The notes under the pieces: generated by a model
The model's database searches: none
Told to the model about the DNA's origin: nothing
What the model saw: only the letters and a program-made list of their open reading frames with translations
Shown here: one piece after another, positions 15,370 through 23,161 of the stretch
Layout of the letters: every line of letters starts with the position of its first letter
Numbering within the stretch: position 1 is the first letter of the stretch
Program-made: the position numbers and the translations under genes
Origin: Pseudomonas proteolytica
Lineage (GTDB): Bacteria; Pseudomonadota; Gammaproteobacteria; Pseudomonadales; Pseudomonadaceae
Assembly (NCBI RefSeq): GCF_007858275.1
Contig: NZ_VFEV01000054.1
Location: forward strand, 1-35,209
Direction: 5' to 3'
DNA: 35,209 nucleotides

Positions 15370-15867
15370 ATGACCGCCGGTAATTCTTCCCGTACGCCGC
15401 AGCAATCACTCGCTGCCCTGCTTGATCGCCAAGCCCCCAAACGCCTGCTGGTATTGGGTGCCGGCCACTTCCCTGCACTGGATGCGTTCAAGCTGGCCCA
15501 CCCGGACACCGTGGTCTGCGTCGCAGGGCCGGGGCCGTTGCCTGCCGACCTGGCGGCCCAGAGATTTGACCTGGCCCTGGTGGTCAACTGCCTGGAGCAC
15601 CTGTCAAAACGTGCAGGGCTGGAACTACTGGGCGGCGTGCGCAACCTCAATGCCAGCCGTATAGCCGTCCTCGCCGACCTGGCGGCCTGCGGCTGGAAAG
15701 ACACTGATTTTTTCTCCCTGGCCCTGCAGACCAGCGAGCACTTTTGCCGCGACAATCAGGTACTGACGCTGTTTACCTACGATCTGCTTGAATACAAACA
15801 GGTACCGGACTGGCTGAACGCCCGGTTCTGGGCCAACCCGGAAAATTTTGGAAAGTACTGGTGGTAA
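15370..15867 (+). CDS. DUF6231 family protein, methyltransferase-like
   Basis: 165-aa protein that I recognise as the Pseudomonas DUF6231 family. Its core resembles a class I SAM methyltransferase fold: KRLLVLGAGHFPALDAF (24-40, motif-I-like, G-x-G), DTVVCVAG, then FDLALVVNCLEHL (motif-IV-like). A Trp/Phe-rich C-terminus (WLNARFWANPENFGKYWW) is distinctive. It lacks a full acidic SAM-ribose ligand that I can point to, so activity is uncertain. GAGGA precedes the ATG. The stop at 15865 is followed 2 nt later by the YchJ ATG, so they are co-transcribed. Confidence 0.8.
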   Translation: MTAGNSSRTPQQSLAALLDRQAPKRLLVLGAGHFPALDAFKLAHPDTVVCVAGPGPLPADLAAQRFDLALVVNCLEHLSKRAGLELLGGVRNLNASRIAVLADLAACGWKDTDFFSLALQTSEHFCRDNQVLTLFTYDLLEYKQVPDWLNARFWANPENFGKYWW

Positions 15868-15869
15868 CC

Positions 15870-16340
15870 ATGAGCACCTCCATTTGCCCTTGCGGCAGCG
15901 GCAACCTGCTGGATGCCTGCTGCGGCCATTATCACTCTGGCCACCCCGCACCCTGCGCCACGGCGTTGATGCGCTCACGCTACAGCGCCTATGTGCTGGG
16001 GTTGGTGGATTACCTGGTGGCGACTACGCTGCCGGCACAACGCAGCGGCCTGGATCGTGAGGCTATCGGAGCCTGGAGCGCGCAAAGCACCTGGCTGGGC
16101 CTGGAGGTCGAAAGTTCCGAGGTGTTTGGTGGGCAGCCGGAACATGCCTTCGTCACCTTTACCGCGCGCTGGCATGACAGCACCGGCGAACATAGCCACC
16201 GGGAACAGTCGTCTTTCGTACAGAACGATGGGCACTGGTACTTTATTGACCCTACCGTGGAGGTGAAGGTGGGACGCAATGATGCCTGCCTGTGCGGCAG
16301 CGGGCAGAAGTTCAAGAAGTGCTGTTCCGGCTACCTGTAA
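15870..16340 (+). CDS. YchJ family protein with two SEC-C zinc motifs
   Basis: 156-aa protein with a zinc-binding SEC-C motif at each end: CPCGSGNLLDACCGHYH near the N-terminus and DACLCGSGQKFKKCC near the C-terminus. A central NTF2-like (YchJ, UPF0225) domain lies between them (about 28-125, ALMRSRYSAYVLGLVDYL, VTFTARWHD, HREQSSFVQNDGHWYFID). The SEC-C motif is the zinc finger that SecA uses to bind SecB and ribosomes; for YchJ the partner is unknown. The ATG at 15870 has no strong Shine-Dalgarno and lies 2 nt after the upstream stop, suggesting coupling. An earlier in-frame GTG at 15861 is less likely. Confidence 0.92.
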   Translation: MSTSICPCGSGNLLDACCGHYHSGHPAPCATALMRSRYSAYVLGLVDYLVATTLPAQRSGLDREAIGAWSAQSTWLGLEVESSEVFGGQPEHAFVTFTARWHDSTGEHSHREQSSFVQNDGHWYFIDPTVEVKVGRNDACLCGSGQKFKKCCSGYL

Positions 16341-16350
16341 GAGTCCGCTT

Positions 16351-16456
16351 CTTTGTAGGAGCAAGCTTGCTCGCAAAGAAGGCAAGCGCACCGCATTTAC
16401 CCAGACTGCCCTCGTCATCGTTGACGACCATCGCCGGCAAGCCGGCTCCTACAAAG
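16351..16456. repeat. REPIN whose right arm reaches a Shine-Dalgarno
   Basis: CTTTGTAGGAGC (16351-16362) is the inverse of GCTCCTACAAAG (16445-16456). Each lies next to a smaller palindrome (GAGCAAGCTTGCTC, 16359-16372; GCCGGCAAGCCGGC near 16434-16446). The right arm overlaps AAAGGA (16453-16458), the probable ribosome-binding site of the next gene. Confidence 0.85.
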
Positions 16457-16465
16457 GAATGCGTC

Positions 16466-16957
16466 ATGGTCAGCCGATTACGAAGCTATAGCTATTTGTT
16501 GATGCTGACCGTTGGGCTCTCGGGATGCACGTCCTGGTTCGCCGATGACACGCCGCCACCGCAGATCCACCTGGTCAAGGTGGAGTTGGTGCGCGCCAAG
16601 TTGCTGGAACAGAAATTCAAGCTGCACTTTCGTGTGGATAACCGCGGCGACTCGGACCTGACCGTGCGCGGCCTGATCTACAAGATCAGCCTGGCCGATG
16701 TGGAACTGACCGAAGGCGAGTCCAACGAATGGCTGACAATTGCGCCCCATGGCCGGGGATTTTTCAAAGTCACGGTGCGCACCAACCTGTGGCCGCAGGT
16801 GCGGGAAATCGCCGACCTGTTGAAAAACCCGGACCGGCCCATCCCCTATCGCCTGGAAGGTGAACTGAAAACCGGATTATTCATCGGTAACGACGTGCAC
16901 GTGATGCGCAATGACGAGATAATCCCCGGCGATTTTATTCCGGAGCGACACCAATGA
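16466..16957 (+). CDS. LEA type 2 family lipoprotein
   Basis: 163-aa periplasmic lipoprotein with lipobox GLSGC near residue 19. A late-embryogenesis-abundant (LEA14/WHy) type beta-sandwich follows (about 35-150): LVKVELVRAKLLEQKFKLHF, VDNRGDSDLTVRGLIYKISL, then VELTEGESNEW. Such domains bind hydrophobic ligands or envelope proteins; no bacterial partner is established that I know of. The start at 16466 is supported by AAAGGA 7 nt upstream, formed by the end of the REPIN. Its stop overlaps the next ATG (ATGA), making a two-gene unit with the SEC-C protein. Confidence 0.88.
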   Translation: MVSRLRSYSYLLMLTVGLSGCTSWFADDTPPPQIHLVKVELVRAKLLEQKFKLHFRVDNRGDSDLTVRGLIYKISLADVELTEGESNEWLTIAPHGRGFFKVTVRTNLWPQVREIADLLKNPDRPIPYRLEGELKTGLFIGNDVHVMRNDEIIPGDFIPERHQ

Positions 16958-17154
16958 CTCAGCAACCCCATGTCCATGGTCCTGACTGCAACCACGATCA
17001 CGATCATCACGATCACGACCATGGTCATGTCCACGGCCCGAACTGCGGCCATGCCCACCAGGAACCCGTGCGCAATGCCCTGAAGGATGTGGGCCGCAAC
17101 GACCCATGCCCATGCGGCAGCGCCAAGAAGTTCAAGAAGTGCCACGGCGCCTGA
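16954..17154 (+). CDS. His-rich SEC-C metal-binding small protein
   Basis: 66-aa protein in two parts. Residues 6-35 are a metal-sponge-like segment with about a dozen His alternating with Asp and two Cys (HGPDCNHDHDHH, then HDHDHGHVHGPNCGH). Residues 47-65 are a SEC-C zinc motif, RNDPCPCGSAKKFKKCHG. The combination suggests zinc or nickel binding or storage, perhaps delivery to a partner. There is no signal peptide, so it acts in the cytoplasm. Translation is coupled to the LEA lipoprotein gene by a 4-nt overlap. The metal and partner are inferred. Confidence 0.88.
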   Translation: MTQQPHVHGPDCNHDHDHHDHDHGHVHGPNCGHAHQEPVRNALKDVGRNDPCPCGSAKKFKKCHGA

Positions 17155-17163
17155 TACGCCTTA

Positions 17164-17209
17164 CGTAGGCGCAGGCTTGTCGGTCTTTACCAGCAAGCCG
17201 GCTCCTACG
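17164..17209. repeat. REP-like imperfect hairpin
   Basis: CGTAGG (17164-17169) pairs with CCTACG (17204-17209), and GGCTTG with CAAGCC inside, with mismatches. It belongs to the GTAGGAGC/GCTCCTAC repeat class also at 5.0, 16.4 and 18.0 kb and follows the SEC-C gene. Nothing else is seen in 17155-17327. Confidence 0.7.
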
Positions 17210-17327
17210 GTTCTATCGATAGACCCAAATATTTCATTGAATTTTCCCTAGTCGACCATTACCTATACCTACAGGCACATCATCGGGCGCCCTGCCCGTT
17301 CAAGCATCACCAATCCTGGAGAGCTTC

Positions 17328-17972
17328 ATGATCGACCTGTATTACTGGACCACCCCCAACGGTCACAAGATTTCGTTGTTCCTGGAAGAAGCCGGCCTGC
17401 CCTACGAGGTGCACCCGATCAACATTGGCCAGGGCGACCAGTTCAAGCCAGACTTCCTGAAGATCGCGCCCAACAACCGCATTCCGGCGATTGTCGATCA
17501 GCATCCGAGTGACGGTGGCGCACCGATTTCCCTGTTTGAATCCGGCGCCATCCTGCTGTACCTCGCGGAAAAAACCGGTCAGTTCCTGCCCAAGGACCTG
17601 CGCGCTCGCCAGGAAGTACTGCAATGGTTGTTCTGGCAAATGGGCGGCCTGGGCCCGATGGCCGGGCAGAATCACCATTTCAGCCAGTTCGCCCCGGAAA
17701 AGATCCCCTACGCCATCAAACGCTACGTCGATGAAACCGCGCGCCTCTATGGCGTGCTGGACCGGCGCCTGGCCGATCGCAGCTTCGTCGCCGGCGAGGC
17801 CTACAGCATTGCCGATATGGCGATCTACCCGTGGATCGTTTCCCACAAATGGCAGAGCCAGCGCCTGGAAGATTTCCCCCACCTGCATCGCTGGTTCAAC
17901 CTGATCAAGGAACGCCCGGCGACGGTGCGGGCCTATGACTTGGTACAGAAGGTCAACCCGCCGAAATCCTGA
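17328..17972 (+). CDS. Glutathione S-transferase, YfcG-like (Nu-class)
   Basis: 214-aa cytoplasmic GST. The N-terminal thioredoxin-like domain (1-82) starts MIDLYYWTTPNGHKISLFLE; T9 and N11 match the Thr/Asn pair that binds glutathione in YfcG/Nu-class enzymes instead of a Tyr or Ser nucleophile. NNRIPAIVD and LFESGAILLYLAE are the glutathione-binding elements. The helical C-terminal domain (about 88-214) carries YSIADMAIYPWI, the N-capping box. YfcG-type enzymes have disulfide-bond oxidoreductase rather than conjugating activity, so a redox role is more likely than detoxification. GGAGAG precedes the ATG. It lies between two REP elements and next to quiP. Confidence 0.93.
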   Translation: MIDLYYWTTPNGHKISLFLEEAGLPYEVHPINIGQGDQFKPDFLKIAPNNRIPAIVDQHPSDGGAPISLFESGAILLYLAEKTGQFLPKDLRARQEVLQWLFWQMGGLGPMAGQNHHFSQFAPEKIPYAIKRYVDETARLYGVLDRRLADRSFVAGEAYSIADMAIYPWIVSHKWQSQRLEDFPHLHRWFNLIKERPATVRAYDLVQKVNPPKS

Positions 17973-17980
17973 TCGTGCCC

Positions 17981-18080
17981 TGTAGGAACTGGCTAGCCGG
18001 CGAAGATCGTCAACAAAAACGCCGGGGTCTGGATAAGCGTGGCGCCTGGTAGTTTTTCGCCGGCAAGCCGGCTCCTACAA
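17981..18080. repeat. REPIN between GST and quiP
   Basis: TGTAGGA (17981-17987) with an adjacent GGCTAGCC palindrome is mirrored by CGGCAAGCCGGCTCCTACA (18061-18079). The class is that of the hairpins at 5.0, 16.4 and 17.2 kb. Confidence 0.8.
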
Positions 18081-18188
18081 GGGTTTATGAGTGTTTGAAA
18101 AAATTAGCATCGCCTCCCGCTTGCGTCGGTTCGCCGCGCTCACTAACGTAGCGCCTTTACTGACGCTACCCCCCGCAGGAGCTTTGCC

Positions 18189-20630
18189 ATGGCCTCGCCA
18201 GCCCTCTCACGTTTTCTTCCCCGGTTCGGCGTTGCCGCGGCAGTGGCCAGTGCCTTGGGCCTGGCCGGTTGCCAGTCACTGAACAGCCAGGACACTCTGC
18301 CTCCCGTTTCCGGCGTACAGCCGCTCAAGGGCCTGGCGCAAAATGTCTCCGTGCGGCGCAACAGTCAGGGTATGCCGCTGATCGAAAGCAACACCTTCCA
18401 CGACGCACTGTTCACCCTCGGTTATGTGCACGCCAGCGATCGGATCAACCAGATGGTCACCCTGCGTCTGCTGGCCCAGGGCCGCCTGGCAGAAATGTCC
18501 GGGCCGGATGTGCTGGATGTCGACCGTTTCATGCGCGCGGTAAACCTCAAGAAAAGCGCCAGCGAGCTATACAACGCCTCGTCACCGCGCCTCAAGCGCT
18601 TCTTCGAAGTGTATGCCCGCGGGGTCAATGCCTACCTGTTCCGCTACCGCGACAAGCTGCCGGCAGACCTGGCCCAGAGCGGCTACAAGCCCGAATACTG
18701 GAAGCCAGAGGATTCGGCGCTGCTGTTCTGCCTGCTCAATTTCAGTGAGTCGGCCAACCTGCAGGAAGAGTTGTCCGCCCTGGTGTTGGCGCAAAAAGTC
18801 GGCGCCGACAAACTCGCCTGGCTGACCCCAAGCTACCCGGACGAACCTCTGCCTGCGGCGGAAGCCGACAAGCTCAAGGGCGTCAACCTCGGGCAGATTC
18901 CCGGCCTTGCCACGCTCACCAGCATCAACGAGCGCCTGGGCAGCCTCAACACCCTTGGGGTTTCCACCGCCAGCAACTGGGCCATCGCCCCGCAACGCAG
19001 CCGCAGTGGCCGCAGCCTGCTGGCGAACGACCTGTCGACGCCGATGCAGGCACCGTCCCTGTGGACATTCGTACAAATCCGCGCACCGAAATACCAGGCG
19101 GCCGGGGTGTCGATTGCCGGGGTACCTACGCTGCTATCCGGCTTCAATGGCAAGGTGGCCTGGAGCATGAGCCAGGTCTCCGGCGATACCCAGGACCTGT
19201 TCCTGGAGAAGGTCAGACGCCAGGGCAGCGCGCTGTACTACGAGCACAATGGCAAATGGGTGCCGGCCATCGTGCGTAACGAAACCTTCTTCGCCAAGGG
19301 CCAGCGGCCGATTCGCGAAACAGTGTACGAAACCCGCCACGGGCCGCTGCTCAACAGCGCCCAGTCGCTGACCAGCGGCTACGGCCTGGCCCTGCAAACC
19401 GCCAACTTCAAGGATGACAAGAGCCTGGATGCGTTTTTCGACCTGTCCCGGGCGCAGAACGTGGAAAAAGCCTCGGACGCCAGCCGTGAGATTCGTGCCA
19501 TCCCCCTGAACATGGTGTTCGCCGACGCCAGCAATATTGGCTGGCAGGTCACCGGGCGCTTCCCCAACCGCCGCGAAGGCGAAGGCCTGCTACCGTCGCC
19601 AGGCTGGGACGGGCGCTTTGACTGGGATGGCTACGCCGACGCGATGCTGCACCCCTATGACCAGGACCCGCCACAAGGTTGGGTCGGCACCGCCAACCAA
19701 CGCACCGTGCCCCACGGCTATGGCATGCAACTGTCCAACTCCTGGGCCGCACCCGAACGCAGCGAACGCCTGGCGCAACTGGCCGGCAACGGCAAACACG
19801 ACAACCGTAGCGTGATTGCCATGCAGTACGACCAGACCACGCTGTTCGCTGCCAAGCTCAAAGGCATGTTCCAGGCACCGGGTATGGCTCTGCCACTGAA
19901 ACAGGCGATCGATGCCCTGCCTGCCGCCGATCGGGCCAAGGCCCAGGAGGCCCTGAGCCGACTGATGGCGTTCGACGGGCGCCTGGCAGCCACGTCGAGC
20001 GATGCTGCGATCTACCAACTGTTCCTGCAGGAAAGCGCCAAGCAGATTTTCCTCGATGAACTGGGCCCGGAAACCAGCGCCACCTGGAAAGCGTTTGTCA
20101 GCAACGCCAACCTGTCCTACGCCGCCCAGGCCGACCATCTGTTGGGACGTGAAGACAGCCCATTCTGGGACGACCTGCGCACGGCGCAAAAAGAAGACAA
20201 ACCGGCGATCCTCGCCCGCAGCCTGGTCGCAGCAATCACCGCCGGCGACAGCTTGTTGGGTGCAGATCACAAGGCCTGGCAATGGGGCAAACTGCACAGC
20301 TACACCTGGAAAACCAGCAGTGGCCAAACCTTGCGTGGCCCGTTGGCGGCAGGTGGTGATCACACTACGTTGAACGCTGCGCCCTACAACTGGGGGCAGG
20401 ATTTCGCCACCACCCAAGTCCAGGCCATGCGCATGATTGTGGATTTCGGCCAGGTAGAACCCATGATGGGCCAGGGCGGTATCGGCCAATCCGGCAACCC
20501 TGCCAGCCCGTACTATGCCAATGGCATCGATCCGTGGCTCAAGGCGCAGTACTTGAGCTTCCCGATGCAACCACAGAACTTTGACAAGGCGTACGGCAAG
20601 ACCCGATTGACGCTGGTCCCGGGGAAATAA
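18189..20630 (+). CDS. quiP: Acyl-homoserine lactone acylase QuiP
   Basis: 813-aa Ntn-hydrolase of the penicillin acylase family that removes the acyl chain of N-acyl-homoserine lactones (long chains in the P. aeruginosa homologue). Made as a precursor and self-cut: the beta chain would begin at S262 in STASNWAIAPQRS, the N-terminal nucleophile, with the alpha chain before it. Other family elements include LGYVHASDRINQM, the beta-chain segment VAWSMSQVSGDTQDLF and NSWAAPERSERL near 515. An N-terminal hydrophobic stretch ends in GLAGC (Cys28), a possible lipobox, so it may be a lipoprotein. The P. aeruginosa quiP sits in the same GST-SEC-C-YchJ neighbourhood as I recall it, which supports the name. 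AGGAGC precedes the ATG. A perfect palindrome follows the stop. Confidence 0.85.
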   Translation: MASPALSRFLPRFGVAAAVASALGLAGCQSLNSQDTLPPVSGVQPLKGLAQNVSVRRNSQGMPLIESNTFHDALFTLGYVHASDRINQMVTLRLLAQGRLAEMSGPDVLDVDRFMRAVNLKKSASELYNASSPRLKRFFEVYARGVNAYLFRYRDKLPADLAQSGYKPEYWKPEDSALLFCLLNFSESANLQEELSALVLAQKVGADKLAWLTPSYPDEPLPAAEADKLKGVNLGQIPGLATLTSINERLGSLNTLGVSTASNWAIAPQRSRSGRSLLANDLSTPMQAPSLWTFVQIRAPKYQAAGVSIAGVPTLLSGFNGKVAWSMSQVSGDTQDLFLEKVRRQGSALYYEHNGKWVPAIVRNETFFAKGQRPIRETVYETRHGPLLNSAQSLTSGYGLALQTANFKDDKSLDAFFDLSRAQNVEKASDASREIRAIPLNMVFADASNIGWQVTGRFPNRREGEGLLPSPGWDGRFDWDGYADAMLHPYDQDPPQGWVGTANQRTVPHGYGMQLSNSWAAPERSERLAQLAGNGKHDNRSVIAMQYDQTTLFAAKLKGMFQAPGMALPLKQAIDALPAADRAKAQEALSRLMAFDGRLAATSSDAAIYQLFLQESAKQIFLDELGPETSATWKAFVSNANLSYAAQADHLLGREDSPFWDDLRTAQKEDKPAILARSLVAAITAGDSLLGADHKAWQWGKLHSYTWKTSSGQTLRGPLAAGGDHTTLNAAPYNWGQDFATTQVQAMRMIVDFGQVEPMMGQGGIGQSGNPASPYYANGIDPWLKAQYLSFPMQPQNFDKAYGKTRLTLVPGK

Positions 20631-20636
20631 CCCGAT

Positions 20637-20662
20637 GCAGGAGCTGGCATGCCAGCTCCTGC
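20637..20662. other. Perfect 26-nt palindrome after quiP
   Basis: GCAGGAGCTGGCA is followed immediately by its exact reverse complement (TGCCAGCTCCTGC), 6 nt after the stop codon. There is no T-run, so termination would be by hairpin pausing or Rho. The remaining 20663-20873 gap leads into the ABC operon; no promoter was firmly identified. Confidence 0.75.
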
Positions 20663-20873
20663 CATTGATGATCAAGCTGCACTGCAATGGTGCTGAAGCT
20701 ATGTAGCGCCCGATATCGTGCGCTGACCACATTACCCTTCGCGTAATCCCACCTATTAAAAAGACCGTTCGGAACTATGGTGCAGAAATTGCTACTTGCG
20801 ATTTGCCTGACCCCGTTCAGTAACAGTCCTAATCGCGCCACAAGCGCTTATCGTGGTTTCCAGGGATTACATA

Positions 20874-21656
20874 ATGAAAAAAGCATTGCTGACCCTTTCT
20901 GCACTCGCTCTGTGCATGGCCGCCGGTACCGCCCTGGCCAAGGAATACAAAGAATTGCGTTTTGGTGTGGACCCTTCCTACGCGCCGTTTGAATCCAAGG
21001 CCGCCGACGGTAGCCTGGTGGGCTTCGATATCGACCTGGGCAACGCCATTTGTGCGCAGCTGAAGGTCAAGTGCAAATGGGTAGAAAGCGACTTTGACGG
21101 CATGATCCCGGGCCTCAAAGCCAAGAAGTTCGAGGGCGTGATTTCGTCGATGACCGTGACCCCGGCCCGCGAGAAGGTTATCGACTTCTCCAGCGAGCTG
21201 TTTTCCGGCCCCACTTCCTACGTGTTCAAGAAAGGCGCCGGCCTGAGCGAAGATATTGCGTCGCTCAAAGGCAAGACCGTGGGTTATGAGCAAGGCACCA
21301 TCCAGGAAGCCTATGCCAAGGCCGTGCTGGACAAAGCCGGGGTAAAAACCCAGGCCTACCAGAACCAGGACCAGGTGTATGCCGACCTGACCTCGGGCCG
21401 CCTTGATGCATCGATCCAGGACATGCTGCAAGCCGAGCTGGGCTTTTTGAAGTCGCCGCAAGGCGCGGACTACGAAGTCAGCAAGCCGGTAGACAGCGAA
21501 ATGCTGCCCTCCAAGACCGCCGTGGGCATCGCAAAAGGTAACAAAGAGCTGAAAGCCCTCTTGGATAAAGGTATCAAAGCGTTACACGATGATGGCACCT
21601 ACGCCACCATCCAGAAAAAACACTTTGGCGATCTGAACCTGTACAGCGGCAAGTAA
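20874..21656 (+). CDS. Periplasmic amino-acid-binding protein of ABC importer
   Basis: 260-aa solute-binding protein of the polar/basic amino acid family (HisJ/ArgT/AotJ type). Signal peptide MKKALLTLSALALCMAAGTA-LA is cut near residue 22. LRFGVDPSYAPFESK, LVGFDIDLGNAICAQLKVKC, FDGMIPGLKAKKFEGVISSM and SSELFSGPTSYVF are the canonical ligand-pocket and fold segments. The YAPF, DIDLG and SSM elements resemble lysine/arginine/ornithine/histidine binders, so a cationic substrate is likely. The start at 20874 follows a weak AGGG; an in-frame GTG at 20853 precedes the signal peptide. It is the first gene of a five-gene operon. Confidence 0.92.
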   Translation: MKKALLTLSALALCMAAGTALAKEYKELRFGVDPSYAPFESKAADGSLVGFDIDLGNAICAQLKVKCKWVESDFDGMIPGLKAKKFEGVISSMTVTPAREKVIDFSSELFSGPTSYVFKKGAGLSEDIASLKGKTVGYEQGTIQEAYAKAVLDKAGVKTQAYQNQDQVYADLTSGRLDASIQDMLQAELGFLKSPQGADYEVSKPVDSEMLPSKTAVGIAKGNKELKALLDKGIKALHDDGTYATIQKKHFGDLNLYSGK

Positions 21657-21716
21657 TGCTGCGGCGCCCACTCCGCCAAGGGGTGGGCGCACTATCGATG
21701 GCCAAGGGCATACCCC

Positions 21717-22445
21717 ATGTTTGAAGACCTGCTGCAGACCCTCGGGCTTGGCGCGTTCAGCCTGCAAGGGTTTGGCCCGCTATTGCTGCAAGGCACCTGG
21801 ATGACCATCAAGTTGTCGGTGCTGTCCCTGGCCGTCAGCGTCGTGCTGGGCCTGCTCGGGGCCAGCGCCAAGTTGTCGAGCGTGGCGCTGTTGCGCATCC
21901 CCGCCCAGCTCTACACCACCCTGATTCGCGGCGTGCCGGATCTGGTGCTGATGCTGCTGATTTTCTACAGCCTGCAAACCTGGCTGACCAGCTTCACCGA
22001 CTACATGGAATGGGAATACATCGAGATCAACCCATTCGGCGCCGGGGTGATTACCCTGGGTTTTATCTACGGTGCGTATTTCACCGAGACGTTCCGCGGT
22101 GCGATCCTCGCCGTGCCCCGCGGCCAGTTGGAGGCCGCCACGGCTTATGGCCTCTCACGCCGGCAGCGCTTTCGCTACGTGACCTTCCCGCAAATGATGC
22201 GCTTTGCCCTACCGGGTATCGGCAATAACTGGATGGTGATGCTCAAGGCCACGGCACTGGTGTCGATCATCGGCCTGGCCGACGTGGTCAAGGCCGCCCA
22301 GGATGCGGGCAAAAGTACCTATCAGTTGTTCTTTTTCCTGGTGGTCGCGGCCTTGATCTACCTGGCCATCACCAGCGCATCAAACTTCGTCCTGCGCAGG
22401 CTGGAAACCCGTTACGCGGCAGGCGTTCGGGAGGCGGTGCGATGA
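21717..22445 (+). CDS. ABC importer permease (HisQ/AotQ type)
   Basis: 242-aa inner-membrane permease of the polar amino acid uptake family with about five helices. The EAA loop that contacts the ATPase is EAATAYGLSRRQRFRYVTFP (about 139-158). Other family motifs: TLIRGVPDLVLMLLIFYS and GAYFTETFRGAILAVPRGQ. It shares a 4-nt overlap with the next permease (ATGA) and forms a heterodimeric channel with it. Substrate as for the binding protein. AAGGG lies upstream of the ATG. Confidence 0.92.
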   Translation: MFEDLLQTLGLGAFSLQGFGPLLLQGTWMTIKLSVLSLAVSVVLGLLGASAKLSSVALLRIPAQLYTTLIRGVPDLVLMLLIFYSLQTWLTSFTDYMEWEYIEINPFGAGVITLGFIYGAYFTETFRGAILAVPRGQLEAATAYGLSRRQRFRYVTFPQMMRFALPGIGNNWMVMLKATALVSIIGLADVVKAAQDAGKSTYQLFFFLVVAALIYLAITSASNFVLRRLETRYAAGVREAVR

Positions 22446-23152
22446 TCGAACTCTTGCAGGAATACTGGCGCCCCTTCCTCTACAGCGACGGCAACCACAT
22501 AACGGGCCTGGCCATGACGATGTGGTTGCTCACGGCTTCGCTCTGCATCGGTTTCGTGGTGTCGATCCCGTTATCCATCGCCCGCGTCTCGCCCAACCGC
22601 TGGGTGCGCTGGCCGGTGCAGTTTTACACCTACCTGTTTCGCGGCACGCCGCTCTACATCCAGTTGCTGATTTGCTACACCGGCATCTACAGCCTGGCTG
22701 CCATTCGTGCCCAGCCGGTGCTGGATGCGTTTTTTCGCGACGCAATGAACTGCACCCTGCTTGCGTTTGCCCTCAACACCTGCGCCTACACCACGGAAAT
22801 CTTCGCCGGGGCCATCCGCAGCATGGCCCACGGTGAGGTCGAGGCGGCGAAAGCTTATGGCCTGAGCGGCTGGAAACTGTATGCCTACGTGATCATGCCC
22901 TCGGCCCTGCGTCGTTCATTGCCGTACTACAGTAATGAAGTGATCCTGATGCTGCACTCGACGACGGTGGCCTTTACCGCGACGATCCCGGACATCCTCA
23001 AAGTGGCCCGGGACGCCAACTCGGCCACCTTCCTCACGTTCCAATCGTTTGGTATCGCTGCGCTGATCTACCTGACCGTGACGTTTGCCCTGGTCGGTCT
23101 GTTTCGTCTGGCGGAGCGTCGCTGGCTGGCCTTTCTCGGGCCTGGTCATTAA
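22442..23152 (+). CDS. ABC importer permease (HisM/AotM type)
   Basis: 236-aa partner permease. LTASLCIGFVVSIPLSIARV, YTYLFRGTPLYIQLLICYTG and the EAA loop VEAAKAYGLSGWKLYAYVIM are visible, matching HisM/AotM of the histidine/arginine importers. About five helices. It overlaps the upstream permease by 4 nt and lies 9 nt before the AotO-like gene. Confidence 0.92.
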   Translation: MIELLQEYWRPFLYSDGNHITGLAMTMWLLTASLCIGFVVSIPLSIARVSPNRWVRWPVQFYTYLFRGTPLYIQLLICYTGIYSLAAIRAQPVLDAFFRDAMNCTLLAFALNTCAYTTEIFAGAIRSMAHGEVEAAKAYGLSGWKLYAYVIMPSALRRSLPYYSNEVILMLHSTTVAFTATIPDILKVARDANSATFLTFQSFGIAALIYLTVTFALVGLFRLAERRWLAFLGPGH

Positions 23153-23161
23153 GGAGCCCCT

